From positions 186,001-250,000 of the forward strand of contig JADJXE010000001.1 in the NCBI GenBank assembly GCA_016716005.1: a stretch of DNA of 64,000 bases, in the 5' to 3' direction. Shown piece by piece: positions 25,030 to 33,312 of the stretch. A model generated the notes under the pieces. It did no database searches. It had not been told where the DNA came from and worked only from the letters and a program-made list of their open reading frames with translations. The translations under genes were made by a program, and so were the position numbers. This stretch comes from Acidimicrobiales bacterium (GTDB lineage Bacteria; Actinomycetota; Acidimicrobiia; Acidimicrobiales; JADJXE01). Position 1 is the first letter of the stretch; every line of letters begins with the position of its first letter.

Positions 25030-26195
25030 TGAACGGCGGAGCCCCGGCGCCCACCCTGGTACGAGCGCTGCTCGCGGCCATCGCGGTCACCACCGTGGGG
25101 GTGCTGCCCTCGTTCCTCACGGGGGCACTGGCCGTGCAGGTGAAGGCCGACCTGGGGTTCGGCGCCGCCGGGCTGGGGCTGGCCGTCGGCGCCTTCTTCG
25201 CCACGGCCAGCGTCGCCTCGGTCGCCTTCGGGCGGGCGACCGAGCGGCTGGGCTCGACCCGCTCGCTGCGAGCCGCGGCGCTGGCCAGCGCCGGCGCCCT
25301 CGCCCTGGTGTCGGTGGCCGCTCGGTCGCTCGCCTCCCTGGTCGGGCTGCTGGCGCTGGCCGGCCTGGCCAACGCCCTGGCCCAGCCGGCCGCGAACCTC
25401 TTCCTCGCCCGGTCGGTGCCGCCCACCCGCCAGGGCCTGGCCTTCGGCGTGAAGCAGTCGGCGATCCCCACCGCCATCCTGCTCGGGGGCCTGGCGGTGC
25501 CGGCGGTGGCCCTCACGGTCGGCTGGCGCTGGGCCTACGTGGGGGGAGCTGTCCTGGCCGTGGGCGCCGCCGCCAGCGTGCCCGGCCTGGAGCCCCGCCG
25601 CGGCCGCGGTGCCGCCGGCGACCGCCCCCGGCCCGACGTGCGCGCCCTGGTGGTGCTGGGCCTCGGGATCGGCCTGGGGGCGGCCGCGGCCGGCAGCCTG
25701 GGCACCTTCCTGGTGAGCGCGCTGGTGGCGGCCGGCCTGGCCGACGGCACGGCGGGGCTGGTGGTTGCGGGCGGGAGCGCCGTGGGCCTGGTGGTGCGGC
25801 TGCTCTCGGGCGTGCGGGCCGACCGCCGCGAGGGCGGCCACCTACGGGTGGTGGCGGTGATGCTGGTGCTCGGCGCCGGGGCGTTCGTGCTCCTCGCCAC
25901 CGCCTCGGCGCCCGTCATGCTGGTCGCCACGCCGCTCGCCTTCGCCACCGGCTGGGGGTGGCCCGGGCTGTTCAACCTGGCCATCGTCCGGCGCTTCCCC
26001 GAGGCCCCGGGGGCGGCCACCGGCATCACGCAGACGGGCACGTACATCGGTGCGGTGGCCGGCCCGCTGGCGTTCGGCGTGGTCGCCGAAGCCACCTCGT
26101 ACCAGTGGTCCTGGGTGCTGGCCGCCATCTGCTCGCTGGCGTCCGCAGCGGCGATGGTGGTGGGTCGTCGCCGCCTGCGATCGCGCCCCAGATGA
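25029..26195 (+). CDS. MFS transporter
   Basis: 388 residues with 11-12 hydrophobic segments; inner-membrane secondary transporter. The cytoplasmic loop after TM2 (AFGRATERLGSTRSLR) is the MFS signature region. FNLAIVRRFPEAPGAATGITQTGTY resembles the cyanate/nitrate-porter and CynX-like branch, but the substrate is unknown. ATG 25029 overlaps the upstream stop. The last two codons and the stop (TGA 26193-26195) lie inside the antisense ligase-tail repeat starting at 26189, so the original C-terminus may have been replaced when the repeat was joined. Confidence 0.9.
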   Translation: MNGGAPAPTLVRALLAAIAVTTVGVLPSFLTGALAVQVKADLGFGAAGLGLAVGAFFATASVASVAFGRATERLGSTRSLRAAALASAGALALVSVAARSLASLVGLLALAGLANALAQPAANLFLARSVPPTRQGLAFGVKQSAIPTAILLGGLAVPAVALTVGWRWAYVGGAVLAVGAAASVPGLEPRRGRGAAGDRPRPDVRALVVLGLGIGLGAAAAGSLGTFLVSALVAAGLADGTAGLVVAGGSAVGLVVRLLSGVRADRREGGHLRVVAVMLVLGAGAFVLLATASAPVMLVATPLAFATGWGWPGLFNLAIVRRFPEAPGAATGITQTGTYIGAVAGPLAFGVVAEATSYQWSWVLAAICSLASAAAMVVGRRRLRSRPR

Positions 26196-26329
26196 TCCGG
26201 CTCTGGTGGTCCTTGCAGTACTCGTCCTTCAGCAGCCGCTTGTAGAGCTTGCCGGTCGGGTGGCGGGGGAGCTCGTCGCGGAAGTCGACGGTGCGCGGGC
26301 ACGTGATCGGCGAGAAGTGGTGCTTGCAG
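26189..26329 (-). pseudogene. Acyl-CoA ligase 3'-end fragment (repeat block B, copy 1)
   Basis: 141 bases matching 30293-30433 at 137 positions (4 substitutions, no gaps). On the minus strand it would encode the last 46 residues of the ligase at 30292-31833, including the PTGKLYKRLLK catalytic-Lys motif. The match begins within the ligase stop codon, so the stop is lost here (TGG). Truncated remnant with no upstream gene. Confidence 0.9.
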
Positions 26330-26339
26330 AGGGGGAGTC

Positions 26340-28811
26340 GTGGCCAACCGTCGGACGAGGCTGGGCGCAGCGGTTGCGACGGCGGTCGCGCTGCTGGGCG
26401 GGACGATCGGAGCGGCCTGCACCGCCGACGGGGACGCCGGCGCCGGCGCCGAGGCGGCGTACCGCGCCACGATCCACCGCACCTCGTACGGGATCCCCCA
26501 CGTGGTGGCCGACGACTGGGGAAGCGCCGGCTTCGGGCAGGCGTACGCCATGGCCCAGGACCGGGGCCGCATCCTGGCCGACCAGGTGCTCAAGGTGCGT
26601 GGCGAGCGCGCCGCCTTCCTCGGTCCGGGCGAGGGGGACGCCAACGTCACGAGCGACTTCGCCTACGCCGTGTTCGACGTGCACGGGCTGGCCGAGGCGG
26701 GCTTCGACGACCTGCCGGCCCGCGAGCGGGCGATGCTCGAGGGATACGCCGCTGGGTACAACGCGTACCTCGACGAGGCCGGTCCCGAGGGCTTCCCCGG
26801 CTGGTGCGCCGGCGCCGAGTGGATCCGGCCCGTCAGCGCCGTCGATGTCTACGCCTACCTGCGCGACGCCGTCCTGTACGGCAGCGGCGCCTCCCTGGCG
26901 GAGTACGTGGGCAACGCCCAGCCGCCCGGCTCACCCGTCGACACCACGGTGGTCGACCAGCAGTCCCTGGCCGACCTGCCGCCGCCGGGTTCGGACCTCG
27001 TCGAGGTGCACGCCAGCAACGGCTGGGCCTTCGGCGCCGACCGCACCGAGAGCGGCGGGGGCATGGTGCTCACCAACCCCCAGTTCGGCTGGTGGGGGCC
27101 CAGCCAGTTCCGGGAGAACCACCTCACCATCCCGGGCGAGGTCGACGTGTACGGTGGCTCGTTCGGCGCCATGCCCGGTATCCAGGTGGGCTTCAACGAG
27201 GCGGTGGCCTGGACCCACACCGTCGCCGGCAACGGTCGCCGCTTCACCGTCTACTCCCTCGACCTCGTCCCGGGGGATCCGCTCTCGTACCGCTACGACG
27301 ACGAGGTGCGCGCCCTCGAGCCCGTCGAGGTCACCATCGACGTCCGCCGGCCCGACGGGTCGACCGAGGCCGTCACCCGCACCCTCTACCGGAGCCACTA
27401 CGGCCCGGTCGCCGAGATCCCCGGCGTGGCCGAGTGGACGGCGGAGCAGGCCTTCACCTACCGAGACGCCAACAGTGACAACGACCAGGCGATCAGTCAG
27501 TGGCTCGGGATGAACACGTCCACGAGCATGGACGAGTTCCAGGCCGTGTTCGCCGAGGTGGACGGCATCCCCTGGGTGAACACCATGGCGGCATCGGCGG
27601 ATGGCCGGGCGTGGTACGTCGACGCCTCGGCCACCCCCAACCTGAGCGCGGACACGATCGCCGGCTGGCGGGAGGCCGTGGCGTCCGACCCCCTCGCCGG
27701 GCTGCTGGCCACCCAGAACGTGGTGCTCCTGGACGGGAGTGACAGCCGCAACGAGTGGGTGGACGACCCCGCCGCCAGCGACCCCGGCCTCGTGCCCTTC
27801 GCCGAGAAGCCTCAGGTGGAGCGCACCGACCTGGTGTGGAACGCCAACCAGAGCCACTGGATCGTGAACACCGCAACCCGGCTCGAGGGCTACTCGCCCA
27901 TGTTCGGCGAGGAGGGTTGGGCCCTCTTGCCCCGATCGGTGGCGGTGGCGCAAGTCGAGGACACCAGCCCTGCAGGGCCGGCCGGCGCGGACGGGCGCTT
28001 CACCCGCGCCGAGCTGCTGGAGATGTACTTCTCCAATACCTCGAGCACCGCCGAGCGGCTCCTCGACCAGGTGGTGGCCCGGTGCGAGGGAGCTGCGCCC
28101 GTCAGCGTCGAAGGCCAGACCGTCGACATCGGGCCAGCCTGCGCAGCCCTCGCCGTCTGGGACGGCCGCTTCGACGTCGACAGCCGGGGTGCGCTCGTGT
28201 GGCGGGAGCTGGTGACCACCTCCACCAGCCAGACGGTCAACTCGACGGCCGAGATCGGGCTCCCCTGGGCCGTGCCCTTCGACCCGGCCGATCCCCTCGG
28301 CACCCCCCGCGATCTCGCCCCGGCGCCACCCGAGGGCCCCGACCCCGTGCTCGAGAAGCTGGCCCGGGCCGTGCTCGTGCTCCAGCAGGCCGGCTTCGGC
28401 CCGGAGACGCCGCTCGGCGACGCCCAGTGGATCGAGAAGGGCGACGAGCGCATCCCCGCCGGCGGCGGCGTGTGGACGGACGGCGTCCAGAACATCCTCA
28501 CCTTCGAGGCGCTGTTCGTGTCGTCCCTCGAGCCCTACCCGGAGCCCGACCGGCTCTCGCCGTCCGGCCTCACCGTCGACGGGTACCGCGGCGACCGCGG
28601 ACCCGCCATCGTGCTGGCCATCGAGCTCACCGAGGACGGCCCCGTCGCCGAGGGCATCGCCGCCTACTCCCAGTCGAAGGACCCGGATTCGCCCCACTTC
28701 GCGGACCAGACAGCCATGTTCTCCGTCGAGGAGTGGCGACCCGTCCTGTTCACCGAGGAGGACGTCCTCGCCGACCCCGAGCTGGAGACGATCGAGGTGT
28801 CCGGCGGCTGA
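26340..28811 (+). CDS. Penicillin acylase family lipoprotein (Ntn-hydrolase)
   Basis: 823 residues, exported. Signal with lipobox IGAAC (Cys27). The pro-enzyme is expected to self-cleave before Ser226 in EVHASNGWAFGADRT, giving alpha and beta chains with Ser226 as nucleophile. Downstream GFNEAVAWTHTVAG and the Asn in WNANQSHWI are the oxyanion and active-site blocks of penicillin/acyl-homoserine-lactone/aculeacin acylases. It hydrolyses an amide-linked acyl group; penicillins, N-acyl-homoserine lactones and lipopeptides cannot be told apart here. GTG 26340 follows GGGGGAG, 10 bases after the ligase fragment ends. Flanked by rearranged DNA. Confidence 0.92.
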   Translation: MANRRTRLGAAVATAVALLGGTIGAACTADGDAGAGAEAAYRATIHRTSYGIPHVVADDWGSAGFGQAYAMAQDRGRILADQVLKVRGERAAFLGPGEGDANVTSDFAYAVFDVHGLAEAGFDDLPARERAMLEGYAAGYNAYLDEAGPEGFPGWCAGAEWIRPVSAVDVYAYLRDAVLYGSGASLAEYVGNAQPPGSPVDTTVVDQQSLADLPPPGSDLVEVHASNGWAFGADRTESGGGMVLTNPQFGWWGPSQFRENHLTIPGEVDVYGGSFGAMPGIQVGFNEAVAWTHTVAGNGRRFTVYSLDLVPGDPLSYRYDDEVRALEPVEVTIDVRRPDGSTEAVTRTLYRSHYGPVAEIPGVAEWTAEQAFTYRDANSDNDQAISQWLGMNTSTSMDEFQAVFAEVDGIPWVNTMAASADGRAWYVDASATPNLSADTIAGWREAVASDPLAGLLATQNVVLLDGSDSRNEWVDDPAASDPGLVPFAEKPQVERTDLVWNANQSHWIVNTATRLEGYSPMFGEEGWALLPRSVAVAQVEDTSPAGPAGADGRFTRAELLEMYFSNTSSTAERLLDQVVARCEGAAPVSVEGQTVDIGPACAALAVWDGRFDVDSRGALVWRELVTTSTSQTVNSTAEIGLPWAVPFDPADPLGTPRDLAPAPPEGPDPVLEKLARAVLVLQQAGFGPETPLGDAQWIEKGDERIPAGGGVWTDGVQNILTFEALFVSSLEPYPEPDRLSPSGLTVDGYRGDRGPAIVLAIELTEDGPVAEGIAAYSQSKDPDSPHFADQTAMFSVEEWRPVLFTEEDVLADPELETIEVSGG

Positions 28812-28919
28812 CGGCCCCGGGGCCCGGCGGACCGGGCCGGAGGCGTCGCCCCAGCGGCGGCAACGCCTTGTCGGACGCCTGCGCGCGGTTTGCGCGCCCA
28901 GTCCTTCCAACGGACGGGG

Positions 28920-29987
28920 TCAGCGGGGTGGCTCCCAGCGGTCGAGGCTGCGGACGCCGACGAACGGTACGAAGCCGCGCGCCCGCGACTCGGCCAGCAC
29001 GAAGGCGACGTGCTCCGGCTCCGTGGCGTAGTCGACGGTGAGCACGGGCAGCCCCTCGGCGTGCAGGGCCTCGAGCTCGGAGAGGTACGACTCGCTCGAC
29101 ACGTGCAGCGTCGAGTCCGGGTGCTCCTCCCACTCTGCCCGGCACGCCGGCGAGAGGCTCTCCACGTAGGCCTCGCCGTCGACGTCGAATTCGGTGGCGG
29201 GGAGGGGGCAGTCGCCGGGCGGGTCGCCGTCGGCACCCCCGTCGAACCAGACCTGCTCCTGGGCGAGCCCGTCGATGACGGCCCGGAGGTCGGGCCGGGT
29301 GGCGGCCAGCTCCGCCGCGTTCTGCTGGATCACCAGCGCGCCGGGGCGGCGTTCCCGCATCCGGTCGGCCAGCGCGCCCACCCACACCGCCATCTCCTCG
29401 GCCGGGTCGACCCCGTCGGCGTCGGCGGCCTCCGCCACCACCTCGTCGCTGTAGCCCTCCACCCAGTCGAGGTAGAGCCCGTCGAAGCCGAGCCCGGCCA
29501 CCACGTCCACCAGACCGCCGTCGTCCAACCAGAGCGCCTGCCACTCGGGGTCCCAGTAGGCCACCGGGTAGTTCTCGGCCCACCCGTCGGGGTCCTCGGA
29601 CAGGATCCACGCCGGGTCACCGATCCCCCAGCCCTCCTGCCAGTAGGTGCGGTACGACTCTGCCTCGCCGACGTCGACGTAGGCGACGACGGTCTTCCCG
29701 GCGTCGTGCAGCCGTTCGACCATGGCCCGCACAGGTACGTCGGCGCTGTCGGTTTCGGTGACGGCGGGGTCGATCACCACCAGGTCGTGGCTCGACGCGG
29801 CGATCGCCTCCACGACGTCGGGCTCGACGGGAACGGCGAGCAGGTACAGCCAGCGGTCGACCTCGGCCAGCGCACCAGGGCCGCGGGCCCCCTCGTCGTC
29901 ACAGGCGCCCGCCACGAGCAGGGCTGCAGCGAGCGCCACGGCGAGCAGGCTGGCACCGGCGTTCACACCCACAGTCAACCGTGTCAC
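28920..29987 (-). CDS. Secreted GH114-like glycoside hydrolase (alpha-1,4-polygalactosaminidase family)
   Basis: 355 residues, lipoprotein signal ending LLVAGAC. TIM-barrel with VDRWLYLLAV, VVAYVDVGEAESYRTYW, NYPVAYWDPEWQ and GFDGLYLDWVEGY (the conserved catalytic Asp strand), then GLPVLTVDYAT near the end. This matches the GH114/TM1410 family, whose characterised members cut galactosaminogalactan or related amino-polysaccharides; the substrate here is inferred only. The start is uncertain: GTG 29987 is chosen so that the signal peptide is complete and the gene does not run into the HNH repeat, but no ribosome site is clear. Confidence 0.85.
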   Translation of the reverse strand: MTRLTVGVNAGASLLAVALAAALLVAGACDDEGARGPGALAEVDRWLYLLAVPVEPDVVEAIAASSHDLVVIDPAVTETDSADVPVRAMVERLHDAGKTVVAYVDVGEAESYRTYWQEGWGIGDPAWILSEDPDGWAENYPVAYWDPEWQALWLDDGGLVDVVAGLGFDGLYLDWVEGYSDEVVAEAADADGVDPAEEMAVWVGALADRMRERRPGALVIQQNAAELAATRPDLRAVIDGLAQEQVWFDGGADGDPPGDCPLPATEFDVDGEAYVESLSPACRAEWEEHPDSTLHVSSESYLSELEALHAEGLPVLTVDYATEPEHVAFVLAESRARGFVPFVGVRSLDRWEPPR

Positions 29988-30002
29988 GGGCGGAGCGCCC
30001 GG

Positions 30003-30278
30003 TGCGACCACGCATGCCGGGTGCCGGGGTCGACCGCCCCGACGGGCACGTCCACCACGTCGAGCTCGCCGGGCCCACCGGCAAGGCCAACCTGGCCGGG
30101 CTGTGCTGGCACCACCACCAGCGCATCCACCTCGACGGCTTCACCCTCACCGACAACGCCGACCACCGCCTCGAGTGGCGAGACCAGCGCGGGCGGCTCA
30201 TCGGCCGGCCTGCCCTGCGACCCGACCTCCACCAACCACCTGACCCCCGCCAGTCCAGCTGGTGCCTGGTCGAACGGG
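30003..30278 (+). pseudogene. HNH endonuclease 3' remnant (repeat block A, copy 2)
   Basis: Encodes only the HNH tail: DGHVHHVELAGPTGKANLAG, LCWHHHQRIHLDGF, LEWRDQRGRLIG. It lacks the DUF222 core, the start and the CxxC-type Cys positions found at 24510-24535. It ends 15 bases from the stop of the convergent acyl-CoA ligase. Near-identical to block A copy 1. Confidence 0.85.
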
Positions 30279-30291
30279 GGCGCGGCGCCGG

Positions 30292-31833
30292 TCAGATGAT
30301 CCGGCTCTGGTGGTCCTTCCAGTACTCGTCCTTCAGCAGCCGCTTGTAGAGCTTGCCGGTCGGGTGGCGGGGGAGCTCGTCGCGGAAGTCGACGGTGCGC
30401 GGGCACTTGATCGCCGAGAGGTGGTGCTTGCAGTACTCGATCAGCTCCCGCTCGAGCTGGGGTCCGGCCTCGGCCGGGTCGGCGGGCTGCACGACCGCCT
30501 TCACCTCCTCGCCGAAGTCCTCGTTGGGCACGCCGAAGACGGCCACGTCCATCACCTTGGGGTGCATGGCCAGCACGTTCTCGGCCTCCTGCGGGTAGAC
30601 GTTCACCCCGCCCGAGATGATCATGTAGGCCTTGCGGTCGGTGAGGTAGAGGAAGCCGTCGGCGTCGAGGTAGCCGACGTCGCCGAGGGTGCTCCAGCCC
30701 TTGTCGTTGCGGGAACCGGCGGTCTTGTCCGGGTCGTTGTGGTACTCGAACTCCCCGCCGTTGCCGAAGAAGATGGTCCCCGACTCGCCGGTGGGGACCT
30801 CGCTGCCCTCCTCGTCGAGGACGTGCAGCTCGCCGAAGAGGGGCTTGCCGACGGTGCCCTTGTGGGCGAGCCAGTCGGTGGAGTTGCAGTAGACGAAGCC
30901 GTTGCCCTCGGTGCCGGCGTAGTACTCGTGGATCACCGGGCCCCACCAGGCGATCATCTGCTCCTTGACGGGCACCGGGCACGGCGCGGCCGCGTGGATG
31001 GCGCACGCCAGGCTCGACACGTCGTAGCGGCCCCGCACCTCCTCGGGCAGCTTGAGCATCCGGATGAACATGGTGGGCACCCACTGCGAGTGGGTGACCC
31101 GGTGGCGCTCGATGAGCGCGAGCGCCTCCTCGGGGTCGAAGTGCTCCATCACCACGGCCGTGCCGCCCACCCGGTTGACCGCCATGGTGAAGCGCAGGGG
31201 CGCGGCGTGGTAGAGCGGCGCGGGCGAGATGTACACGGTGTCCTGGTCGAACCCGAACAGGCCTTGCGCCAGGAGCAGCAGGGTGGGCGCCGTGCCCAGC
31301 GGCACCGCGGGGAGGGGGACCTTGACCCCCTTCGGGCGCCCCGTGGTGCCCGAGCTGTAGAGCATGTCGACGCCTTCGACGGCGTCGGGGAGCGGCTCCG
31401 AGGGGAAGCGGGACACCGTGGCCTCGAAGCTCTCGAAGCCGTCGACGACGCCGTCGAGCATCAGCCGGACCCTGCAGTCGGGGATGCCGTTGAGCACCTC
31501 CCACGCCACGTCCCGCTTGTCGTACGAGGCGATGAACACCTTGGCGCCGCAGTCGTTGACGATGTACTCGACCTCGCCGGGCGTGAGGCGGGAGCTGATC
31601 GCCGTGTAGTACAGCCCGGCGTAGTGCGCACCCCACGCGATCTGCAGGAACCGTGGGTTGTTCTCCATGAAGAAGGCCACGTGGTCGCCGGGCTGCAGCC
31701 CGAGGTCGCGGAAGAACCGGGCGAGGCGGTTGGCCTCGGCGTCGAGCTCGCGGTAGGTCACCACCTGTCCGGTGCCGCCCATGATGTAGGCCGGCTTGTC
31801 GGGCGTGGTCGCGACGTGAGCTCCGGGATACAC
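30292..31833 (-). CDS. AMP-dependent acyl-CoA synthetase
   Basis: 513 residues. ANL enzyme: LYSSGTTGRPKGVKV P-loop near 155-169, AGTEGNG (A5), STLGDVGYLDADGFLYLTDRKAYMI and C-terminal HPTGKLYKRLLKDEYW with the catalytic Lys. Resembles fatty-acid/steroid side-chain CoA ligases (FadD family). GTG 31833 follows GGAGGAGA; a -10-like TACGGT lies at 31876-31871. The last 141 bases recur at 26189-26329. Possible partner of the acyl-CoA dehydrogenase at 34094, but they are not in one operon. Confidence 0.93.
   Translation of the reverse strand: MYPGAHVATTPDKPAYIMGGTGQVVTYRELDAEANRLARFFRDLGLQPGDHVAFFMENNPRFLQIAWGAHYAGLYYTAISSRLTPGEVEYIVNDCGAKVFIASYDKRDVAWEVLNGIPDCRVRLMLDGVVDGFESFEATVSRFPSEPLPDAVEGVDMLYSSGTTGRPKGVKVPLPAVPLGTAPTLLLLAQGLFGFDQDTVYISPAPLYHAAPLRFTMAVNRVGGTAVVMEHFDPEEALALIERHRVTHSQWVPTMFIRMLKLPEEVRGRYDVSSLACAIHAAAPCPVPVKEQMIAWWGPVIHEYYAGTEGNGFVYCNSTDWLAHKGTVGKPLFGELHVLDEEGSEVPTGESGTIFFGNGGEFEYHNDPDKTAGSRNDKGWSTLGDVGYLDADGFLYLTDRKAYMIISGGVNVYPQEAENVLAMHPKVMDVAVFGVPNEDFGEEVKAVVQPADPAEAGPQLERELIEYCKHHLSAIKCPRTVDFRDELPRHPTGKLYKRLLKDEYWKDHQSRII
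30293..30433. repeat. Repeat block B, copy 2 (ligase tail in the intact gene)
   Basis: Source-like copy of the 141-base segment at 26189-26329 (137 of 141 identical). Here it is the real 3' end of the ligase. Confidence 0.88.
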
Positions 31834-31892
31834 GGGTCTCCTCCCAAACACCAGCAGCGGGCTTCGTGCGACCGTACCACCGGCCGCGCCGC

Positions 31893-31898
31893 TACCGT
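31893..31898 (+). promoter_or_regulatory. Leaderless -10 element for the SirB1-like gene
   Basis: TACCGT, 7 bases before GTG 31906. The divergent ligase -10 lies only 17 bases away at 31871-31876. Confidence 0.55.
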
Positions 31899-31905
31899 GG
31901 CGGTC

Positions 31906-32712
31906 GTGGACCCCGTGGCCCGCTTCAGCGAGCTGGTGCAGGGGCCCGAGGCGGCCCTCCCGCTGGACGAGGCGGCGCTCCTGGTGGCGAGCCACCTCCG
32001 CCCGGGCCTCGACGTGCCCGCCCAGCTGGCCCGCATCGACGACCTCGCCGGCGCCTGCTGGGCGCCCACGCTCGACGCCCTCGTCCGCCACCTGTTCGTG
32101 GAGCAGGGGTTCCACGGCAACCGGGCCGACTACTACGACCCGAGGAACTCGTTCCTCGACGAGATCCTCGATCGGCGCACCGGGATCCCCCTGTCGCTGT
32201 CGCTGCTCACGATGGAGGTGGGGCGCCGGATCGGCGTGCCCCTCGCAGGGGTGGGGATGCCCGGGCACTTCCTGCTGCGCACCTGGGACCCCGAGGTGTT
32301 CGTCGACGCCTTCGATGGTGGCCGCCAGCTCACCCGACGCCAGTGCCGGGCCCGCTTCCACGACGTCCTGGGCCCCGACGCCGAGTTCGACGAGGCGTTC
32401 CTCGAGCCCATCGGGCGCCGCGCGATCCTCGTCCGCCTGCTCGCCAACCTCAAGAGCATCTACCTGCGCGCCGGCGACCGGCGCTCCCTCGCCTGGGTGC
32501 TCGGGCTCGCCGTCCGCATGCCGGGAGCGGCGCCGGCCGACCGCCAGCTGCTCGCCCGGGTGCTGGCCGCGCTCGGTCGCTTCGACGAGGCCGCCGAGCA
32601 GCTCGAGGTCCTCGTCGTCGACGTGGCCTCCGCGGCCGACGCCGGTCGCCAGGGGCTGCGGCCCGACGAGCTCCTCGGCGAGGCGAGCCGCCTGCGGGCC
32701 CGGCTCAACTGA
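31906..32712 (+). CDS. SirB1/transglutaminase-like family protein
   Basis: 268 residues. N-terminal transglutaminase-like domain with the SirB1 block: GNRADYYDPRNSFLDEILD, RRTGIPLSLSLLTMEVGRR and VGMPGHFLLR, followed by a C-terminal TPR-like helical region (LGRFDEAAEQLEVLV). The bacterial function is not established. GTG 31906 is supported by a leaderless -10. The flavin reductase gene follows 11 bases after the stop with a good ribosome site, so they are probably co-transcribed. Confidence 0.88.
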   Translation: MDPVARFSELVQGPEAALPLDEAALLVASHLRPGLDVPAQLARIDDLAGACWAPTLDALVRHLFVEQGFHGNRADYYDPRNSFLDEILDRRTGIPLSLSLLTMEVGRRIGVPLAGVGMPGHFLLRTWDPEVFVDAFDGGRQLTRRQCRARFHDVLGPDAEFDEAFLEPIGRRAILVRLLANLKSIYLRAGDRRSLAWVLGLAVRMPGAAPADRQLLARVLAALGRFDEAAEQLEVLVVDVASAADAGRQGLRPDELLGEASRLRARLN

Positions 32713-32723
32713 GGAGGACCGGA

Positions 32724-33302
32724 GTGATCGACCCGCGAACCAAGCGCTGCCTGGGACAGATGATGAAGGGCGTCCAGGTCGTGGGGGCCGCCCACGGCGG
32801 GGTGGTGCGCGCCTACTGCTCGCACTGGGTGTGCCAGGTCGCCTTCGCCGAGCCGGTGGTGATGGCCTCGGTGTCCCCGAGGCACGACACGTTCCCCCTC
32901 ATCGAGGCCTCCGGGCGGTTCGCGGTGTCGATCCTGGCGGGCGACCAGGTGGACGTCGGCCAGTACTTCTCGTACCCGGGGCGCCGCTTCCACCACGTGG
33001 CCTCGGAGTGGCTCGAGCTGGTCGACGGCCTCCCGGTGGTCCCGGGCTGCATCGCCTGGCTGGCCTGCGAGGTGTTCGACCGCAAGCCCATGATCGACCA
33101 CGAGCTCTTCTTCGCTCGCGTCGTCGGGGTGGGCGAGGGGAGGCTGGGCGAGCCGCCCCTCCTGTACTCGTCACGCCTCGGCTGGCGGGTCACCGGCGAG
33201 AAGGCCCGCGAACCGGGTGACTCGGTGCGCGACCGGCTGCTGGCCCGGCTGGAGGCCGCCGGCTACGAGGCCGCCGGGCCCGAGCCCGCCGACGAGGGGT
33301 GA
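32724..33302 (+). CDS. Flavin reductase-like domain protein
   Basis: 192 residues. FMN-binding split-barrel of the flavin reductase/HpaC family: YCSHWVCQVAFAEPVVMASV, then FAVSILAGDQVDVGQYFS and VPGCIAWLACEVFDRKPMIDHELFFARVVGV. Usually supplies reduced flavin to a monooxygenase or binds flavin or F420 itself; no partner oxygenase is adjacent. GTG 32724 has GAGGAGGACCGGA upstream. Confidence 0.88.
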   Translation: MIDPRTKRCLGQMMKGVQVVGAAHGGVVRAYCSHWVCQVAFAEPVVMASVSPRHDTFPLIEASGRFAVSILAGDQVDVGQYFSYPGRRFHHVASEWLELVDGLPVVPGCIAWLACEVFDRKPMIDHELFFARVVGVGEGRLGEPPLLYSSRLGWRVTGEKAREPGDSVRDRLLARLEAAGYEAAGPEPADEG

Positions 33303-33312
33303 GCCGTCCCGG

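Noticed and set aside
26189..26329. Ligase-tail repeat as an insertion-sequence end or attachment site
   Set aside because: It lies exactly within ligase coding sequence, has no terminal inverted repeats or target duplication, and no transposase or integrase is nearby.
30003..30349. HNH tail frame as a functional small endonuclease
   Set aside because: It lacks a start, the DUF222 core and the Cys positions, and runs into the antisense ligase; better read as a remnant.
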